A DNA stretch of 15,982 nt, from NCBI RefSeq assembly GCF_001556515.1, contig NZ_LSJA01000244.1, positions 1 through 15,982 on the forward strand, given 5' to 3'. Origin of the DNA: Caulobacter sp. CCH9-E1 (lineage in GTDB: Bacteria > Pseudomonadota > Alphaproteobacteria > Caulobacterales > Caulobacteraceae). Below, piece after piece: positions 6,076-13,237 of the stretch. The position numbers and the translations under genes were made by a program. The notes under the pieces are model-generated. The model had not been told where the DNA came from, did not search any database, and was given only the letters and a program-made list of their open reading frames with translations. Position 1 is the first letter of the stretch; each line of letters begins with the position of its first letter.

Positions 6076-7125
6076 TTACTTGCCGAACAGCTTGTTCCAG
6101 CGCGGCTTCTCGCGGCCTTCCCAGGCCTTGCGCCAGTAGGCGTCCGAGGCGATCAGCGGGACCACCGTGGTGGCTTCGGCGAACACCATCTGTTCGTAGG
6201 TGGTCGAGACCTTGCCCCACGAGGCGGCTTCCTTCAGCGTCGACGAGCTGCAGGCGCCGTCGCGCACGTCGGCCACCGTGATCTGGATGGCGTACTTGTG
6301 CATGTCGGCCTCGACGCCGAGGATCTCGGCGCAGACGACGGTGTCCTGGGCGAAGTTCTTCGGCACGCCGCCGCCGACCATGAACAGGCCCGTGGTGCCG
6401 GCCGCGATCTTGATGTCGGTCAGTTCGCGGAAGTCGGCCACGGCGTCGATCATCAGGTAGGGCTGCTTGGCGGCGGCCCGTTCCTTCTGGTGCTTGACCA
6501 GGCCGAAACCGGCCGAGCTGTCGACAAAGGCTGGGCAGAAGATCGGCACGCCTTCTTCATAGGCGGTCTGGATCAGCGAGCCTTGCTTCTTGGCGTTGCC
6601 CTCCGACAGCCACTTGCCCATCTCCCAGATGAACTCGCGCGAGGAATAGCCGCGCGGCTCCAGGCGGTTGGCGATCTCGAGGATCGTGTGGTCGCAGGCC
6701 TGCAGCTCTTCTTCGTCGATATAGGTGTCGTAGATGCGGTCGATGTAGTTGTCGCGCAGGACGTTGTCGTCGACCGGGCCGGCGGCCTGGTAGTGCTTGA
6801 AGCCGAGGGCCTCGAAGAAGTCCATGTCGACGATGCTGGCGCCGGTGGCGACCACGGCGTCGATCATGCCGTTCTTCACCATGTCGCGGTAGACGTGCAT
6901 GCAGCCGCCGGCCGAGGTCGAGCCGGCCAGGATCAGCCAGGTCGAGCAGCCCTTGTCGGCCAGAGCCATGTTGAAGATGTCGGCGGCGCGGGCGGTGTCG
7001 CGCGAGCTGAACGACATCTTGCGCATCGAGTCGATGATCGGGCGGGCGTCATACGACGTGATGTCGACGTGCTCGACGGTCTTCTGGAGCAGTTCGGCCT
7101 TGGTGTTCGGAACGGGAGCGTTCAT
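6076..7125 (-). CDS. Deoxyhypusine synthase-family protein (probably homospermidine synthase-like)
   Basis: The 349-residue protein is a clear member of the deoxyhypusine synthase (DHS) family: LAGSTSAGG (67-74) and VATGASIVDMDF (92-103) in the NAD-binding fold, GGGVPKNF (251-258), and ASWGKVS (301-307), whose K305 corresponds to the lysine that forms the covalent enzyme-aminobutyl intermediate in DHS. In eukaryotes and archaea the aminobutyl group of spermidine goes to eIF5A, which bacteria lack. Known bacterial relatives transfer it to putrescine, making homospermidine, so that is the most likely reaction here. The adjacent decarboxylase of the ornithine type, which would supply putrescine, supports a polyamine role. 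AGGGA ten bases upstream supports the start. An intrinsic terminator ends the gene. The 257-nt spacer to the decarboxylase holds two large stem-loops. Confidence 0.9.
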   Translation of the reverse strand: MNAPVPNTKAELLQKTVEHVDITSYDARPIIDSMRKMSFSSRDTARAADIFNMALADKGCSTWLILAGSTSAGGCMHVYRDMVKNGMIDAVVATGASIVDMDFFEALGFKHYQAAGPVDDNVLRDNYIDRIYDTYIDEEELQACDHTILEIANRLEPRGYSSREFIWEMGKWLSEGNAKKQGSLIQTAYEEGVPIFCPAFVDSSAGFGLVKHQKERAAAKQPYLMIDAVADFRELTDIKIAAGTTGLFMVGGGVPKNFAQDTVVCAEILGVEADMHKYAIQITVADVRDGACSSSTLKEAASWGKVSTTYEQMVFAEATTVVPLIASDAYWRKAWEGREKPRWNKLFGK

Positions 7126-7212
7126 CGCTTCGGTTTCCCTGACTTTGGACGCCCGTCGTTGGAACAGAACCTTCGCCGGGACGGAGCGACCGACGAAAGC
7201 GGGAAACGCGGC

Positions 7213-7260
7213 GAGCGTGACAGCCGAAAGTGGAAGCCGGTTTCGGCGGTTGTCACGCTC
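7213..7260 (-). other. Long stem-loop in the DHS leader (17 bp, one bulge)
   Basis: GAGCGTGACAGCCGAAA (7213-7229) pairs with TTTCGGC (7241-7247) and TGTCACGCTC (7251-7260) with a 3-nt bulge (7248-7250) and an 11-nt loop. The outer arm contains GTGACA/TGTCAC. It lies 88 nt upstream of the DHS-like start codon and has no T-run, so it is more likely a leader structure or protein-binding site than a terminator. Confidence 0.6.
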
Positions 7261-7275
7261 TATACTAGGTTGGCG

Positions 7276-7307
7276 CCGGGCCTTCCTTCTTTCGAAGGAA
7301 GGCCCGG
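7276..7307 (-). other. Strong hairpin between decarboxylase and DHS-like genes
   Basis: CCGGGCCTTCCTT (7276-7288) and AAGGAAGGCCCGG (7295-7307) form a perfect 13-bp stem, extended to 14 bp by C7289-G7294 with a TTTC tetraloop. It follows the decarboxylase stop codon by 75 nt. No U-tract follows on either strand, so it may act as an mRNA 3'-end stabiliser or a Rho-associated end rather than a classic intrinsic terminator. Confidence 0.6.
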
Positions 7308-7382
7308 TGGCCTCCGGCGTCTGAACGTCGGAGGTGGCGCGCGGTTTAACTCAGAAATGGTCTACTGGCGAACCACGTCGAT

Positions 7383-8642
7383 TTAGCGACGGCGCTTGCG
7401 CTTGCCGGCCGCGCCCTTGGGACGCGAGAAGCGGACGATCTTGCGCTCTTCCGTCTCCTGGCGGACGGGCGGGATCGAGCGCTTGGCCAGGCCGTACATC
7501 GAGGCCATCGGCGCGTCCTGCACCAGGGCGGTGTCGGTCTCGCCGAAGCCGTTGAAGCGGGTGTTCATGGCCACGCCATAGGCGCCGAGCATGCCGATCT
7601 CGATGTAGTCGCCCTCGTCGACGCTTTCCGGCAGGTAGAAGGGACCGGGCATGTGGTCGACGCTGTCGCAGGTCGGGCCGTAGAAGCGGAAGGGCTTGAG
7701 GCCCTCTTCCACGACTTCGCCGTTCTTGCGGAAAAGCTTGACCGGGAAGGGCCACTTCATGTGCGCGGCGTCGAACAGCGAGCCGTACGACCCGTCGTTC
7801 AGATACAGCGCGTCGCCCTTCTTCAGCTCGACCTTGACCAGCAGCGACGAGGCCTCGGCCACCAGGGCGCGGCCCGGCTCGCACCAGAGCTCGGTGGTCT
7901 CGTGGACCATCATCTCGGCGAAGCCGCGGTCGATGGCCGCCAGATACTCGGAGAGATCCGGCGGGACCATGCCCGGATAGATCGACGGGAAGCCGCCGCC
8001 GACGTCGACGACATCGGCCAGCACGCCGGCCCGGACCAGGGCGCGGCTGGCCTGGGCCATCGCCGCCTGGAACGCCGTCGGGCGCATGCACTGGCTGCCG
8101 ACGTGGAACGACACGCCCATCAGGTCCTGGGTGGCGCGACGGGCGGCCAGCATCAGGGCGGGGGCGTTGTGCATCTCGACGCCGAACTTGCCCGACAGGC
8201 TGTAGGCCGCGCCTTCGGCCTGGACGCCCATGCGGACGATCAGGTTCAGGTCCTTGGCGTTACCCGTGGAGTCCAGGATCTTGGCCAGCTCTTCGTGGGT
8301 GTCGAACGAGAAGGTCTTCACGCCGTGGTCGAAATAGGCGGCGGCGATCGCCGCCCGGCTCTTGACCGGGTGCATGAAAGCCATGCGCGAGCCCGGGGCC
8401 TCGGCGGCCACGAGTTCGATCTCGTTCAGCGACGCGACGTCGAAGGACCGCACGCCGGCCTGAGCCAGCTCGCGGATCACCCACGGCGAAGGATTGGCCT
8501 TCACCGCATAGAAGACGTCGCCTTTAAATTCGGACTGGAACCAGCGCGCAGCTACGGAAACCGCGTCAGGCCGCACGAGTGCGACGGGACGTTCCGGTGA
8601 CCGCTCACGGACCAGGTCCAGGGGCGAATGGTACGTGCGCAA
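7383..8642 (-). CDS. PLP-dependent ornithine/diaminopimelate-type decarboxylase, likely ornithine decarboxylase
   Basis: This 419-residue protein is a group IV (alanine-racemase fold) PLP decarboxylase. The PLP lysine is K48 in FYAVKANP; HVGSQC (180-185) and DVGGGFPS (213-220) shape the cofactor site; EPGR (255-258) binds the PLP phosphate; GPTCDSVD (322-329) supplies the C-terminal catalytic cysteine across the dimer; GAYG (353-356) closes the site. The length and the CDSVD motif fit ornithine (or lysine/ornithine) decarboxylase, producing putrescine, which fits the DHS-like neighbour. The C-terminus ends in a basic GKRKRRR tail. The start is a TTG at 8640-8642 with AGGGGG nine bases upstream; no in-frame ATG or GTG lies before residue 90. 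A possible promoter lies about 80 nt upstream. Confidence 0.9.
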   Translation of the reverse strand: MRTYHSPLDLVRERSPERPVALVRPDAVSVAARWFQSEFKGDVFYAVKANPSPWVIRELAQAGVRSFDVASLNEIELVAAEAPGSRMAFMHPVKSRAAIAAAYFDHGVKTFSFDTHEELAKILDSTGNAKDLNLIVRMGVQAEGAAYSLSGKFGVEMHNAPALMLAARRATQDLMGVSFHVGSQCMRPTAFQAAMAQASRALVRAGVLADVVDVGGGFPSIYPGMVPPDLSEYLAAIDRGFAEMMVHETTELWCEPGRALVAEASSLLVKVELKKGDALYLNDGSYGSLFDAAHMKWPFPVKLFRKNGEVVEEGLKPFRFYGPTCDSVDHMPGPFYLPESVDEGDYIEIGMLGAYGVAMNTRFNGFGETDTALVQDAPMASMYGLAKRSIPPVRQETEERKIVRFSRPKGAAGKRKRRR

Positions 8643-8723
8643 TTCACGTAACCCCCTGTTGGAAGTTAAACCCAGGCCGGCGTTAGCAGCGTTTAGAGGA
8701 CTTCGGGTCCGCCGGAGCCGTGC

Positions 8724-8752
8724 GAAATAGGGGCATTGATCCGGGATGTAAA
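8724..8752 (-). promoter_or_regulatory. Candidate promoter of the decarboxylase gene
   Basis: On the minus strand TTTACA (8747-8752) and TATTTC (8724-8729) are separated by exactly 17 nt, resembling a -35/-10 pair. Transcription would begin near 8717, giving a leader of about 75 nt before the TTG start. The match is by eye. Confidence 0.4.
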
Positions 8753-8908
8753 GACCCTTTTGCGGCCTAGTTTCGGGGCGAATTGTTCCACCCGAGCGCG
8801 TGGACCGAAAGGGCGAGCGGATTCAGGGGGGCGAAGCGCTCCGCGTCCGGAAAATCAGGGCGTCGATCGCGGGGCGCGGGTCCGTTCGGACCCGATAAGA
8901 GGCCTCAT

Positions 8909-8937
8909 CTGTCACAAATACATTGCGAACCTGCCCC
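8909..8937 (+). promoter_or_regulatory. Pho-box-like array upstream of phnC
   Basis: CTGTCAC (8909-8915) is followed at 11-nt intervals by ACATTGC (8920-8926) and CTGCCCC (8931-8937), each separated by four A/T-rich or mixed bases. The first half-site matches the PhoB consensus (CTGTCAT/C); the others are degenerate. CTGTCACAAAT is shared exactly with the array upstream of the porin. It lies 57-85 nt before the phnC start, a suitable place for PhoB activation under phosphate limitation. Confidence 0.5.
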
Positions 8938-8993
8938 AAACCGGTGATCGCATTCCCCAAGTCGTGAAACCACGTTAAGGATTCGTCCCGACC

Positions 8994-9788
8994 ATGACGT
9001 CGGACCCAGTTCTCTCGATCCGCGCCGCCTCCAAGACCTTCGGGTCCCGTCGCGCGCTGGACGCCGTCTCCCTCGATGTGAATCGAGGCGAGATGATCGC
9101 GCTCATCGGCCCGTCTGGCTCGGGCAAATCCACCCTGCTGCGCTCGATCGACGGTCTGCAGACCATCGATGAGGGGGACGGCCTGATCTCGGCCTTCGGC
9201 GGCCCGGTCCAGGCCAAGGGCAAGGTGTCGAACGAGGTGCGCAAGGCGCGCATCCGCATCGGCTTCGTCGCCCAGCAGTTCAACCTGGTCGGTCGGCTGT
9301 CGCTGTTCAGCAATGTCGCCCTGGGCTCGCTGGGGCGCATTCCGCTGATGCGCGGCCTGCTCGGCTGGTGGCCCAAGGAGACGCGCCAGGCGGCCATGGC
9401 GGCGCTCGCCCGCGTCGGCGTCGCCGACTACGCCGCCCAGCGCGCCAACACCCTGTCAGGCGGCCAGCAGCAGCGCGGCGCCATCGCCCGCGCGCTCGTC
9501 CAGCAGGCCAAGATCATCCTGGCCGACGAGCCGGTCGCCTCGCTGGACCCGGTCTCGGCCCGCAAGGTCATGGAGATCCTGCGTGATCTCAATCAAACCG
9601 ATGGCCTGACCGTCGTCGTAACCCTGCACCAAGTGGACTACGCCCTGCGCTATTGCGACCGGGTCGTGGCCCTCAAGGCTGGGCGCAAAGTCTATGATGG
9701 TCCGGCGTCCGGCCTGAATCGCGAAAAACTCATCGACATCTACGGCCCGGAATTCGAGGACGTGTTCTGGGAAGGAGCCCCGCAATGA
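8994..9788 (+). CDS. phnC: Phosphonate/phosphate-ester ABC transporter ATP-binding protein PhnC
   Basis: The 264-residue protein has the full ABC ATPase set: Walker A GPSGSGKST (39-47), Q-loop around Q94, signature LSGGQQQR (154-161), Walker B IILADEP (174-180) followed by VASLDP, and H-loop H212. The segment around RLSLFSNVALGSLGRIPL (101-118) and the C-terminal YGPEFEDVFWEG are typical of PhnC. It powers import of phosphonates, phosphite or related phosphate sources across the inner membrane. AAGGA lies 12 bases before the ATG, a slightly long spacing, and no better start exists. Its TGA overlaps the phnD ATG (ATGA, 9785-9788), indicating translational coupling in a phnCDE operon. Confidence 0.95.
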   Translation: MTSDPVLSIRAASKTFGSRRALDAVSLDVNRGEMIALIGPSGSGKSTLLRSIDGLQTIDEGDGLISAFGGPVQAKGKVSNEVRKARIRIGFVAQQFNLVGRLSLFSNVALGSLGRIPLMRGLLGWWPKETRQAAMAALARVGVADYAAQRANTLSGGQQQRGAIARALVQQAKIILADEPVASLDPVSARKVMEILRDLNQTDGLTVVVTLHQVDYALRYCDRVVALKAGRKVYDGPASGLNREKLIDIYGPEFEDVFWEGAPQ

Positions 9789-10810
9789 TCAACCGTCGTT
9801 CGGCCATCGTGATCGCCGCCGGCTTGTCGGCCCTGGCGCTCGCCTCGTGCGGCAAGGCCCCGCAGACGCCCGCCGCCAAGGACACGATCACCTTCTCGAT
9901 CCTGTCGACCGAGTCGGCCCAGAACATGGAGAGCTACTGGAAGCCCATCCTGGCCGACATGGAAAAGCAGACCGGCCTCAAGGTGAAGCCGTTCTTCTCG
10001 TCCAACTACTCGTCGCTGATCGTGGCCATGGGCGCCAAGCAGACGGACGTGGGCTGGTTCTCGAACCAGTCGGGCCTTGAAGCCGTGCGCCGCTCGAACG
10101 GCGAAGTGTTCGCCCGCACCTTCGATCCGTCGGGCACCGACGGCTACAAGTCGGTGATCATCGTGCCGGCGGACAGCAAGATCCAGTCGGTCCAGGACCT
10201 CTTGAAGTGCGACAAGTCGCTGAACTTCGGCATCGGCGACAAGAAGTCGACCTCGGGCACCCTGGCGCCGATGACCTACGTCTTCATCCCGGCCAACAAG
10301 AAGCCGGAGGAGTGCTTCAAGACCGTGATCAGCGCCAACCACCAGGCGAACCTGTTCGCGGTGGCCAACGGCAAGCTGGACGCGGCGACCAACAACTCCA
10401 CCGCCATCGGCCTGTCCAAGGCGCGGGGCGAGGGCGTCACCGACAAGGTCCGGGTGATCTGGCAGTCGCCGACCCTGCCCGAGGATCCGATCGTCTGGCG
10501 CAAGGACCTCGATCCCGCGATCAAGGAAAAGCTGCGCCAGTTCTTCCTGACCTACGCCCAAGGCGACACGCCGGAGGCCGAGCAGCAGCGCGGCTATCTG
10601 AAGAAGCTCAGCATCGGCGGCTTCAAGCCGGCTGACGACTCGCACCTGCTGGTCGTGCGCGAGATGGAGGCCACCGAGCAGCTGGGCCTGGCCCGCGAGG
10701 CCGGCGACCAGGCCAAGATCGCCGCCGCCCAGAAGTCGCTGGACCAGATCAAGGCTGAACGCGTCGCCGCCGAAGGCAAGGCCGGCGTCGCCTCGACGCC
10801 CGCGAACTGA
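9785..10810 (+). CDS. phnD: Phosphonate ABC transporter substrate-binding protein PhnD
   Basis: The 341-residue protein starts with a lipoprotein-like signal, MINRRS plus a hydrophobic stretch ending ALASC (C22), so it probably sits in the periplasm tethered to a membrane. The PhnD/phosphonate-binding fold is supported by VKPFFSSNYSSLIVAMGAKQTDVGWFSNQSG (split here: ligand-loop residues SSNYSS and the Asp-Val-Gly-Trp strand), by IGDKKSTSGTLAP in the second lobe, and by AATNNST. It should capture phosphonate or inorganic phosphorus compounds and pass them to PhnE. The last ~60 residues are rich in Ala, Lys, Glu and Gln and look like a charged helix. It overlaps phnC by 4 nt and is followed by phnE after 11 nt. 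Confidence 0.93.
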   Translation: MINRRSAIVIAAGLSALALASCGKAPQTPAAKDTITFSILSTESAQNMESYWKPILADMEKQTGLKVKPFFSSNYSSLIVAMGAKQTDVGWFSNQSGLEAVRRSNGEVFARTFDPSGTDGYKSVIIVPADSKIQSVQDLLKCDKSLNFGIGDKKSTSGTLAPMTYVFIPANKKPEECFKTVISANHQANLFAVANGKLDAATNNSTAIGLSKARGEGVTDKVRVIWQSPTLPEDPIVWRKDLDPAIKEKLRQFFLTYAQGDTPEAEQQRGYLKKLSIGGFKPADDSHLLVVREMEATEQLGLAREAGDQAKIAAAQKSLDQIKAERVAAEGKAGVASTPAN

Positions 10811-10821
10811 GGCCCGGCAGC

Positions 10822-11655
10822 ATGAGCGACGTCGCGATGAAGGACGCGGGGGTTCCGGCGCCGCCCAAGCGCTCGGCCTCGGCCCTGGCCTTCGACACCT
10901 TGCTGTGGGGCGGGGTCATTCTGCTGCTGGTCGTCAGCTTCAAGCCGGCCGAGATCGACAAGTTCCCGCAGCTGTTCACCGACACCGAGCGGACCGGGAA
11001 CTTCGCCAAGCTGTTCTTCAAGCCGTTCACCGACCCTGCGCTGTTCCTGTCGATGGACTGGGCCCTGTTCATCGGCAAGATGTGGCAGACCATCCAGATG
11101 GCGCTGTGGGGCACGGCCCTGGCGATCATCGTGGCGATCCCGCTGGGCCTGCTGGGCGCGCGCAACATCGCCCCGGTCTGGATCCAGCAGCCGGTGCGCC
11201 GGGTGCTGGACCTGATCCGCTCGATCCCGGACCTCGTCGTGGCGCTGATCTTCATCACCGCCGTGGGCCTGGGTCCCTTCGCCGGCGTCATGTCGATCAT
11301 GTTCAACACCGGCGGCGTGCTGGCGAAGCTCTTCGCGGAAGCCGTCGAGTCGATCGACAAGGGGCCGGTCGAGGGCGTGCGGGCGACCGGCGCGGTCAAG
11401 CTGCAGGAGATCATCTGGGGCGTGATCCCCCAGGTGGCCCCGCTGTGGACCAGCTACGCGCTCTACCGCTTCGAGTCGTCGAGCCGGGCGGCCACGGTGC
11501 TGGGCATCATCGGCGCGGGCGGCATCGGCCAGATCCTGTTCGACTCGATCAACGCCTTCCAGTTCGACCAGACCGGCTGCATCGTCCTGGTCATCGTCGT
11601 GGCGGTGTCGATGATCGACCTGCTGTCGCAGATCATCCGTACGCGGCTTCTGTAG
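10822..11655 (+). CDS. phnE: Phosphonate ABC transporter permease PhnE
   Basis: The 277-residue inner-membrane protein has a cytoplasmic N-terminus, a first membrane segment at about 24-40, a loop and then further hydrophobic segments at about 85-112, 135-165, 222-240 and 252-268. The cytoplasmic EAA-like loop (about 173-205, with EAVESIDKGPVEGVRATG) is the docking site for the PhnC ATPase. The segment around RSIPDLVVALIF is characteristic of PhnE. It forms the translocation channel for PhnD-delivered substrate, presumably as a homodimer because only one permease gene is present. GAGG nine bases upstream supports the start, 11 nt after phnD. An intrinsic terminator follows 21 nt after the stop, closing the phnCDE operon. 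Confidence 0.94.
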   Translation: MSDVAMKDAGVPAPPKRSASALAFDTLLWGGVILLLVVSFKPAEIDKFPQLFTDTERTGNFAKLFFKPFTDPALFLSMDWALFIGKMWQTIQMALWGTALAIIVAIPLGLLGARNIAPVWIQQPVRRVLDLIRSIPDLVVALIFITAVGLGPFAGVMSIMFNTGGVLAKLFAEAVESIDKGPVEGVRATGAVKLQEIIWGVIPQVAPLWTSYALYRFESSSRAATVLGIIGAGGIGQILFDSINAFQFDQTGCIVLVIVVAVSMIDLLSQIIRTRLL

Positions 11656-11676
11656 TCTTCGAGACAGATCTTCCGG

Positions 11677-11710
11677 CGCCTTCCTCGCCATCCGGCGGGG
11701 GAGGCGTTTT
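11677..11710 (+). terminator. Intrinsic terminator of phnCDE
   Basis: CGCCTTCCTCGCC (11677-11689) and GGCGGGGGAGGCG (11694-11706) form a 13-bp stem containing two G-U pairs, with an ATCC loop and four T residues directly after (11707-11710). It separates phnE from the Pho-box region of the porin. Confidence 0.85.
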
Positions 11711-11795
11711 CGATTAGCGCTCCCACCGTCGGTGAACGGACGTTTTCGGCCGAGTCTTGTTGCCGGAACGCCACAGCTTAAGACCTTGAAAACGC

Positions 11796-11835
11796 TTGTC
11801 GCTTGGCTGTCACAAATCGGTGGCGGAAGCGTCAC
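11796..11835 (+). promoter_or_regulatory. Pho-box array upstream of the porin
   Basis: Four half-sites occur at exact 11-nt steps: TTGTCGC (11796), CTGTCAC (11807), CGGTGGC (11818) and GCGTCAC (11829). The first two form TTGTCGC-N4-CTGTCAC, a good match to the 7-4-7 PhoB box. The array starts 124 nt before the porin start codon. This implies induction of the porin, and probably the PstS-like gene behind it, when phosphate is scarce. Confidence 0.6.
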
Positions 11836-11919
11836 AGACCCCCGTTAAGCCCGATTTCAACCTGATCCACCTCGAGACGGGTGAGAGGACAGGGGGGGGC
11901 TTTCAAGGGGAATTCTCAA

Positions 11920-13170
11920 ATGAGCATCAAGACCTCGCTGGTCGCCGGTTCGGCGCTGGCCGTCGCGCTCGCGATCGGCATGGGCGTCACCGCTCAGGCC
12001 CAGGAAATGGGCTACAAGTGAAGCGGCGCTCCGCAGTTCAGCAACGACGACACCTCGTTCAAGGTCCGTGGCCGGATCCTGTTCGACTACGTCAACCAGG
12101 ACATCAAGCGCGATGGCCCCGGCGGCGACTTCAAGACCAGCAACGCCCGCGGCCGCCAGGCCTTCCTCGGCGTCGAAGGCAAGCTGAACAGCTACTTCGC
12201 CTACAAGCTCGAAGGCGGCGCGGTGAATGGCGGCTCCTGGGGCTGGGATGACGCGGTCATCGAGTACAAGCCCAGCGAGCCGGTCTCGATCCTGTTCGGC
12301 AACGTCAAGGTCGCCGGCCTCGAGAACCTGACCTCGACCCGCTTCACCACCTTCATGGACCGCGGTCCGTACGGCGACTTCGGCGTCGACAGCTACCTGC
12401 TGGGCGTGGTCGGCAAGTACAGCGGCTACAACTACTCGATGTCGCTGGGCGTCCAGGGCGCCAGCCTCAACAGCACCGACGTCAACGTCGCCAGCGCCGA
12501 CTCCAAGGAGCGCCTGACGATCACGGCCCGCGGCCACTACGCGCTGATCAACACCGACACCGACAAGCTGCACCTGGCGGTGTCGTACCGTTACCGCAAC
12601 CGCGGCGACGAAAGCGCCTTCGCCTATACCGGCCGCACCAACACCGCCTACAGCAACGCCACGTTCTACACGACCGGCGGCATCGGCAACCGCGACAAGA
12701 CGATCGCCGTCGAAGGCGCCTGGGTCCATGGCCCGTTGTCGGTCCAGGCCGAATATTCGAGCATCGACGTGACCCGCGCGGGCACGGCCGGCGATGATCC
12801 GACGATCAAGGTCGGCTACGCCTTCGTCAGCTTCTGGCCGACGGGTGAGATGCGCAACTACGACGCGGCCGCCGGCGAATTCAAGCGTCCGAAGATCCTG
12901 AACCCGGTCACGGCCGGCGGCTTCGGCGGCGTGGAACTGGCTGTCCGTTACGATCTGGCCGACACGACCGACGCCTACAAGACCCTGAAGGTGAAGCCCG
13001 CCACGTCGCAGGCCGGCGAGTACACCGGCTGGACCCTGGGCGTGAACTACTACCCGACGTCGTATGTCCGCTTCCAGGCGAACTACACCGACGGCAAGGT
13101 CGACAATTACGGCCCGAACACGGACTTCGACGTCAAGCAGTTCCAGCTGCGCGCCCAGCTCGACTTCTAA
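11920..13170 (+). pseudogene. OprO/P-type phosphate-selective porin interrupted by an in-frame TGA
   Basis: The frame starts at 11920 with an AAGGGG site and a clear Sec signal peptide (MSIKTSLVAGS then a hydrophobic stretch to VTAQA, cleavage near residue 27). Codon 34 is TGA (12019-12021), after only about six mature residues. The same frame then stays open to TAA at 13168-13170 and reads as a beta-barrel: FKVRGRILFDYV, GRQAFLGVEGKL, alternating hydrophobic strands, LGVNYYP and a C-terminal strand LRAQLDF ending in Phe. The layout fits porins of the OprO/OprP family, which take up phosphate or polyphosphate across the outer membrane; without the stop the product would be 416 residues including codon 34. 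A TGG (Trp) to TGA change explains it (GYK-W-SGAP). The next in-frame start, GTG at 12223, would lack the signal peptide. It could be a recent nonsense mutation or a sequence error. Confidence 0.82.
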
Positions 13171-13186
13171 GCGTCGCCAATCTTCC

Positions 13187-13211
13187 GGGCGGTCCGCGCA
13201 GCGGTCCGCCC
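13187..13211 (+). other. Stem-loop between porin and PstS-like genes
   Basis: GGGCGGTCCGC (13187-13197) and GCGGTCCGCCC (13201-13211) pair over 11 positions with one central mismatch and a GCA loop. No T-run follows. It lies in the 67-nt gap between the two genes and could act as a processing or stability element that sets different amounts of the two mRNAs. Confidence 0.5.
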
Positions 13212-13237
13212 CTACCCCTCTCCCCTAGGAGTTCGTC

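Larger units (their letters stand above)
8643..8993. other. 351-nt divergent intergenic region, decarboxylase / phnC
   Basis: The region separates two divergent genes. It holds a candidate sigma-70-type promoter for the decarboxylase (8724-8752), a Pho-box-like array for phnC (8909-8937), and two GATTC sites (8820-8824 and 8980-8984) that match the CcrM recognition sequence GANTC. An 80-codon plus-strand frame (8736-8978) crosses it but looks spurious. I did not find a convincing riboswitch. Confidence 0.7.

Noticed and set aside
5434..7386. 650-codon plus-strand frame over the phosphatase and DHS-like genes
   Set aside because: It is a shadow frame: the opposite strand carries clear family motifs, while this frame is a low-complexity Gly/Arg/Val/Asp sequence typical of high-GC antisense frames.
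8909..8926. A perfect PhoB box upstream of phnC
   Set aside because: Only the first half-site (CTGTCAC) is good; the second, ACATTGC, is poor, so it is reported only as a Pho-box-like array.
8736..8978. 80-codon plus-strand frame between the decarboxylase and phnC
   Set aside because: It is rich in Arg and Gly, lacks a ribosome site, covers the candidate promoter and Pho boxes, and does not resemble a protein family.
12019..12021. TGA in the porin read as selenocysteine
   Set aside because: No selenocysteine insertion hairpin is evident just downstream, porins of this type have no selenocysteine, and a Trp codon changed by one base explains it.
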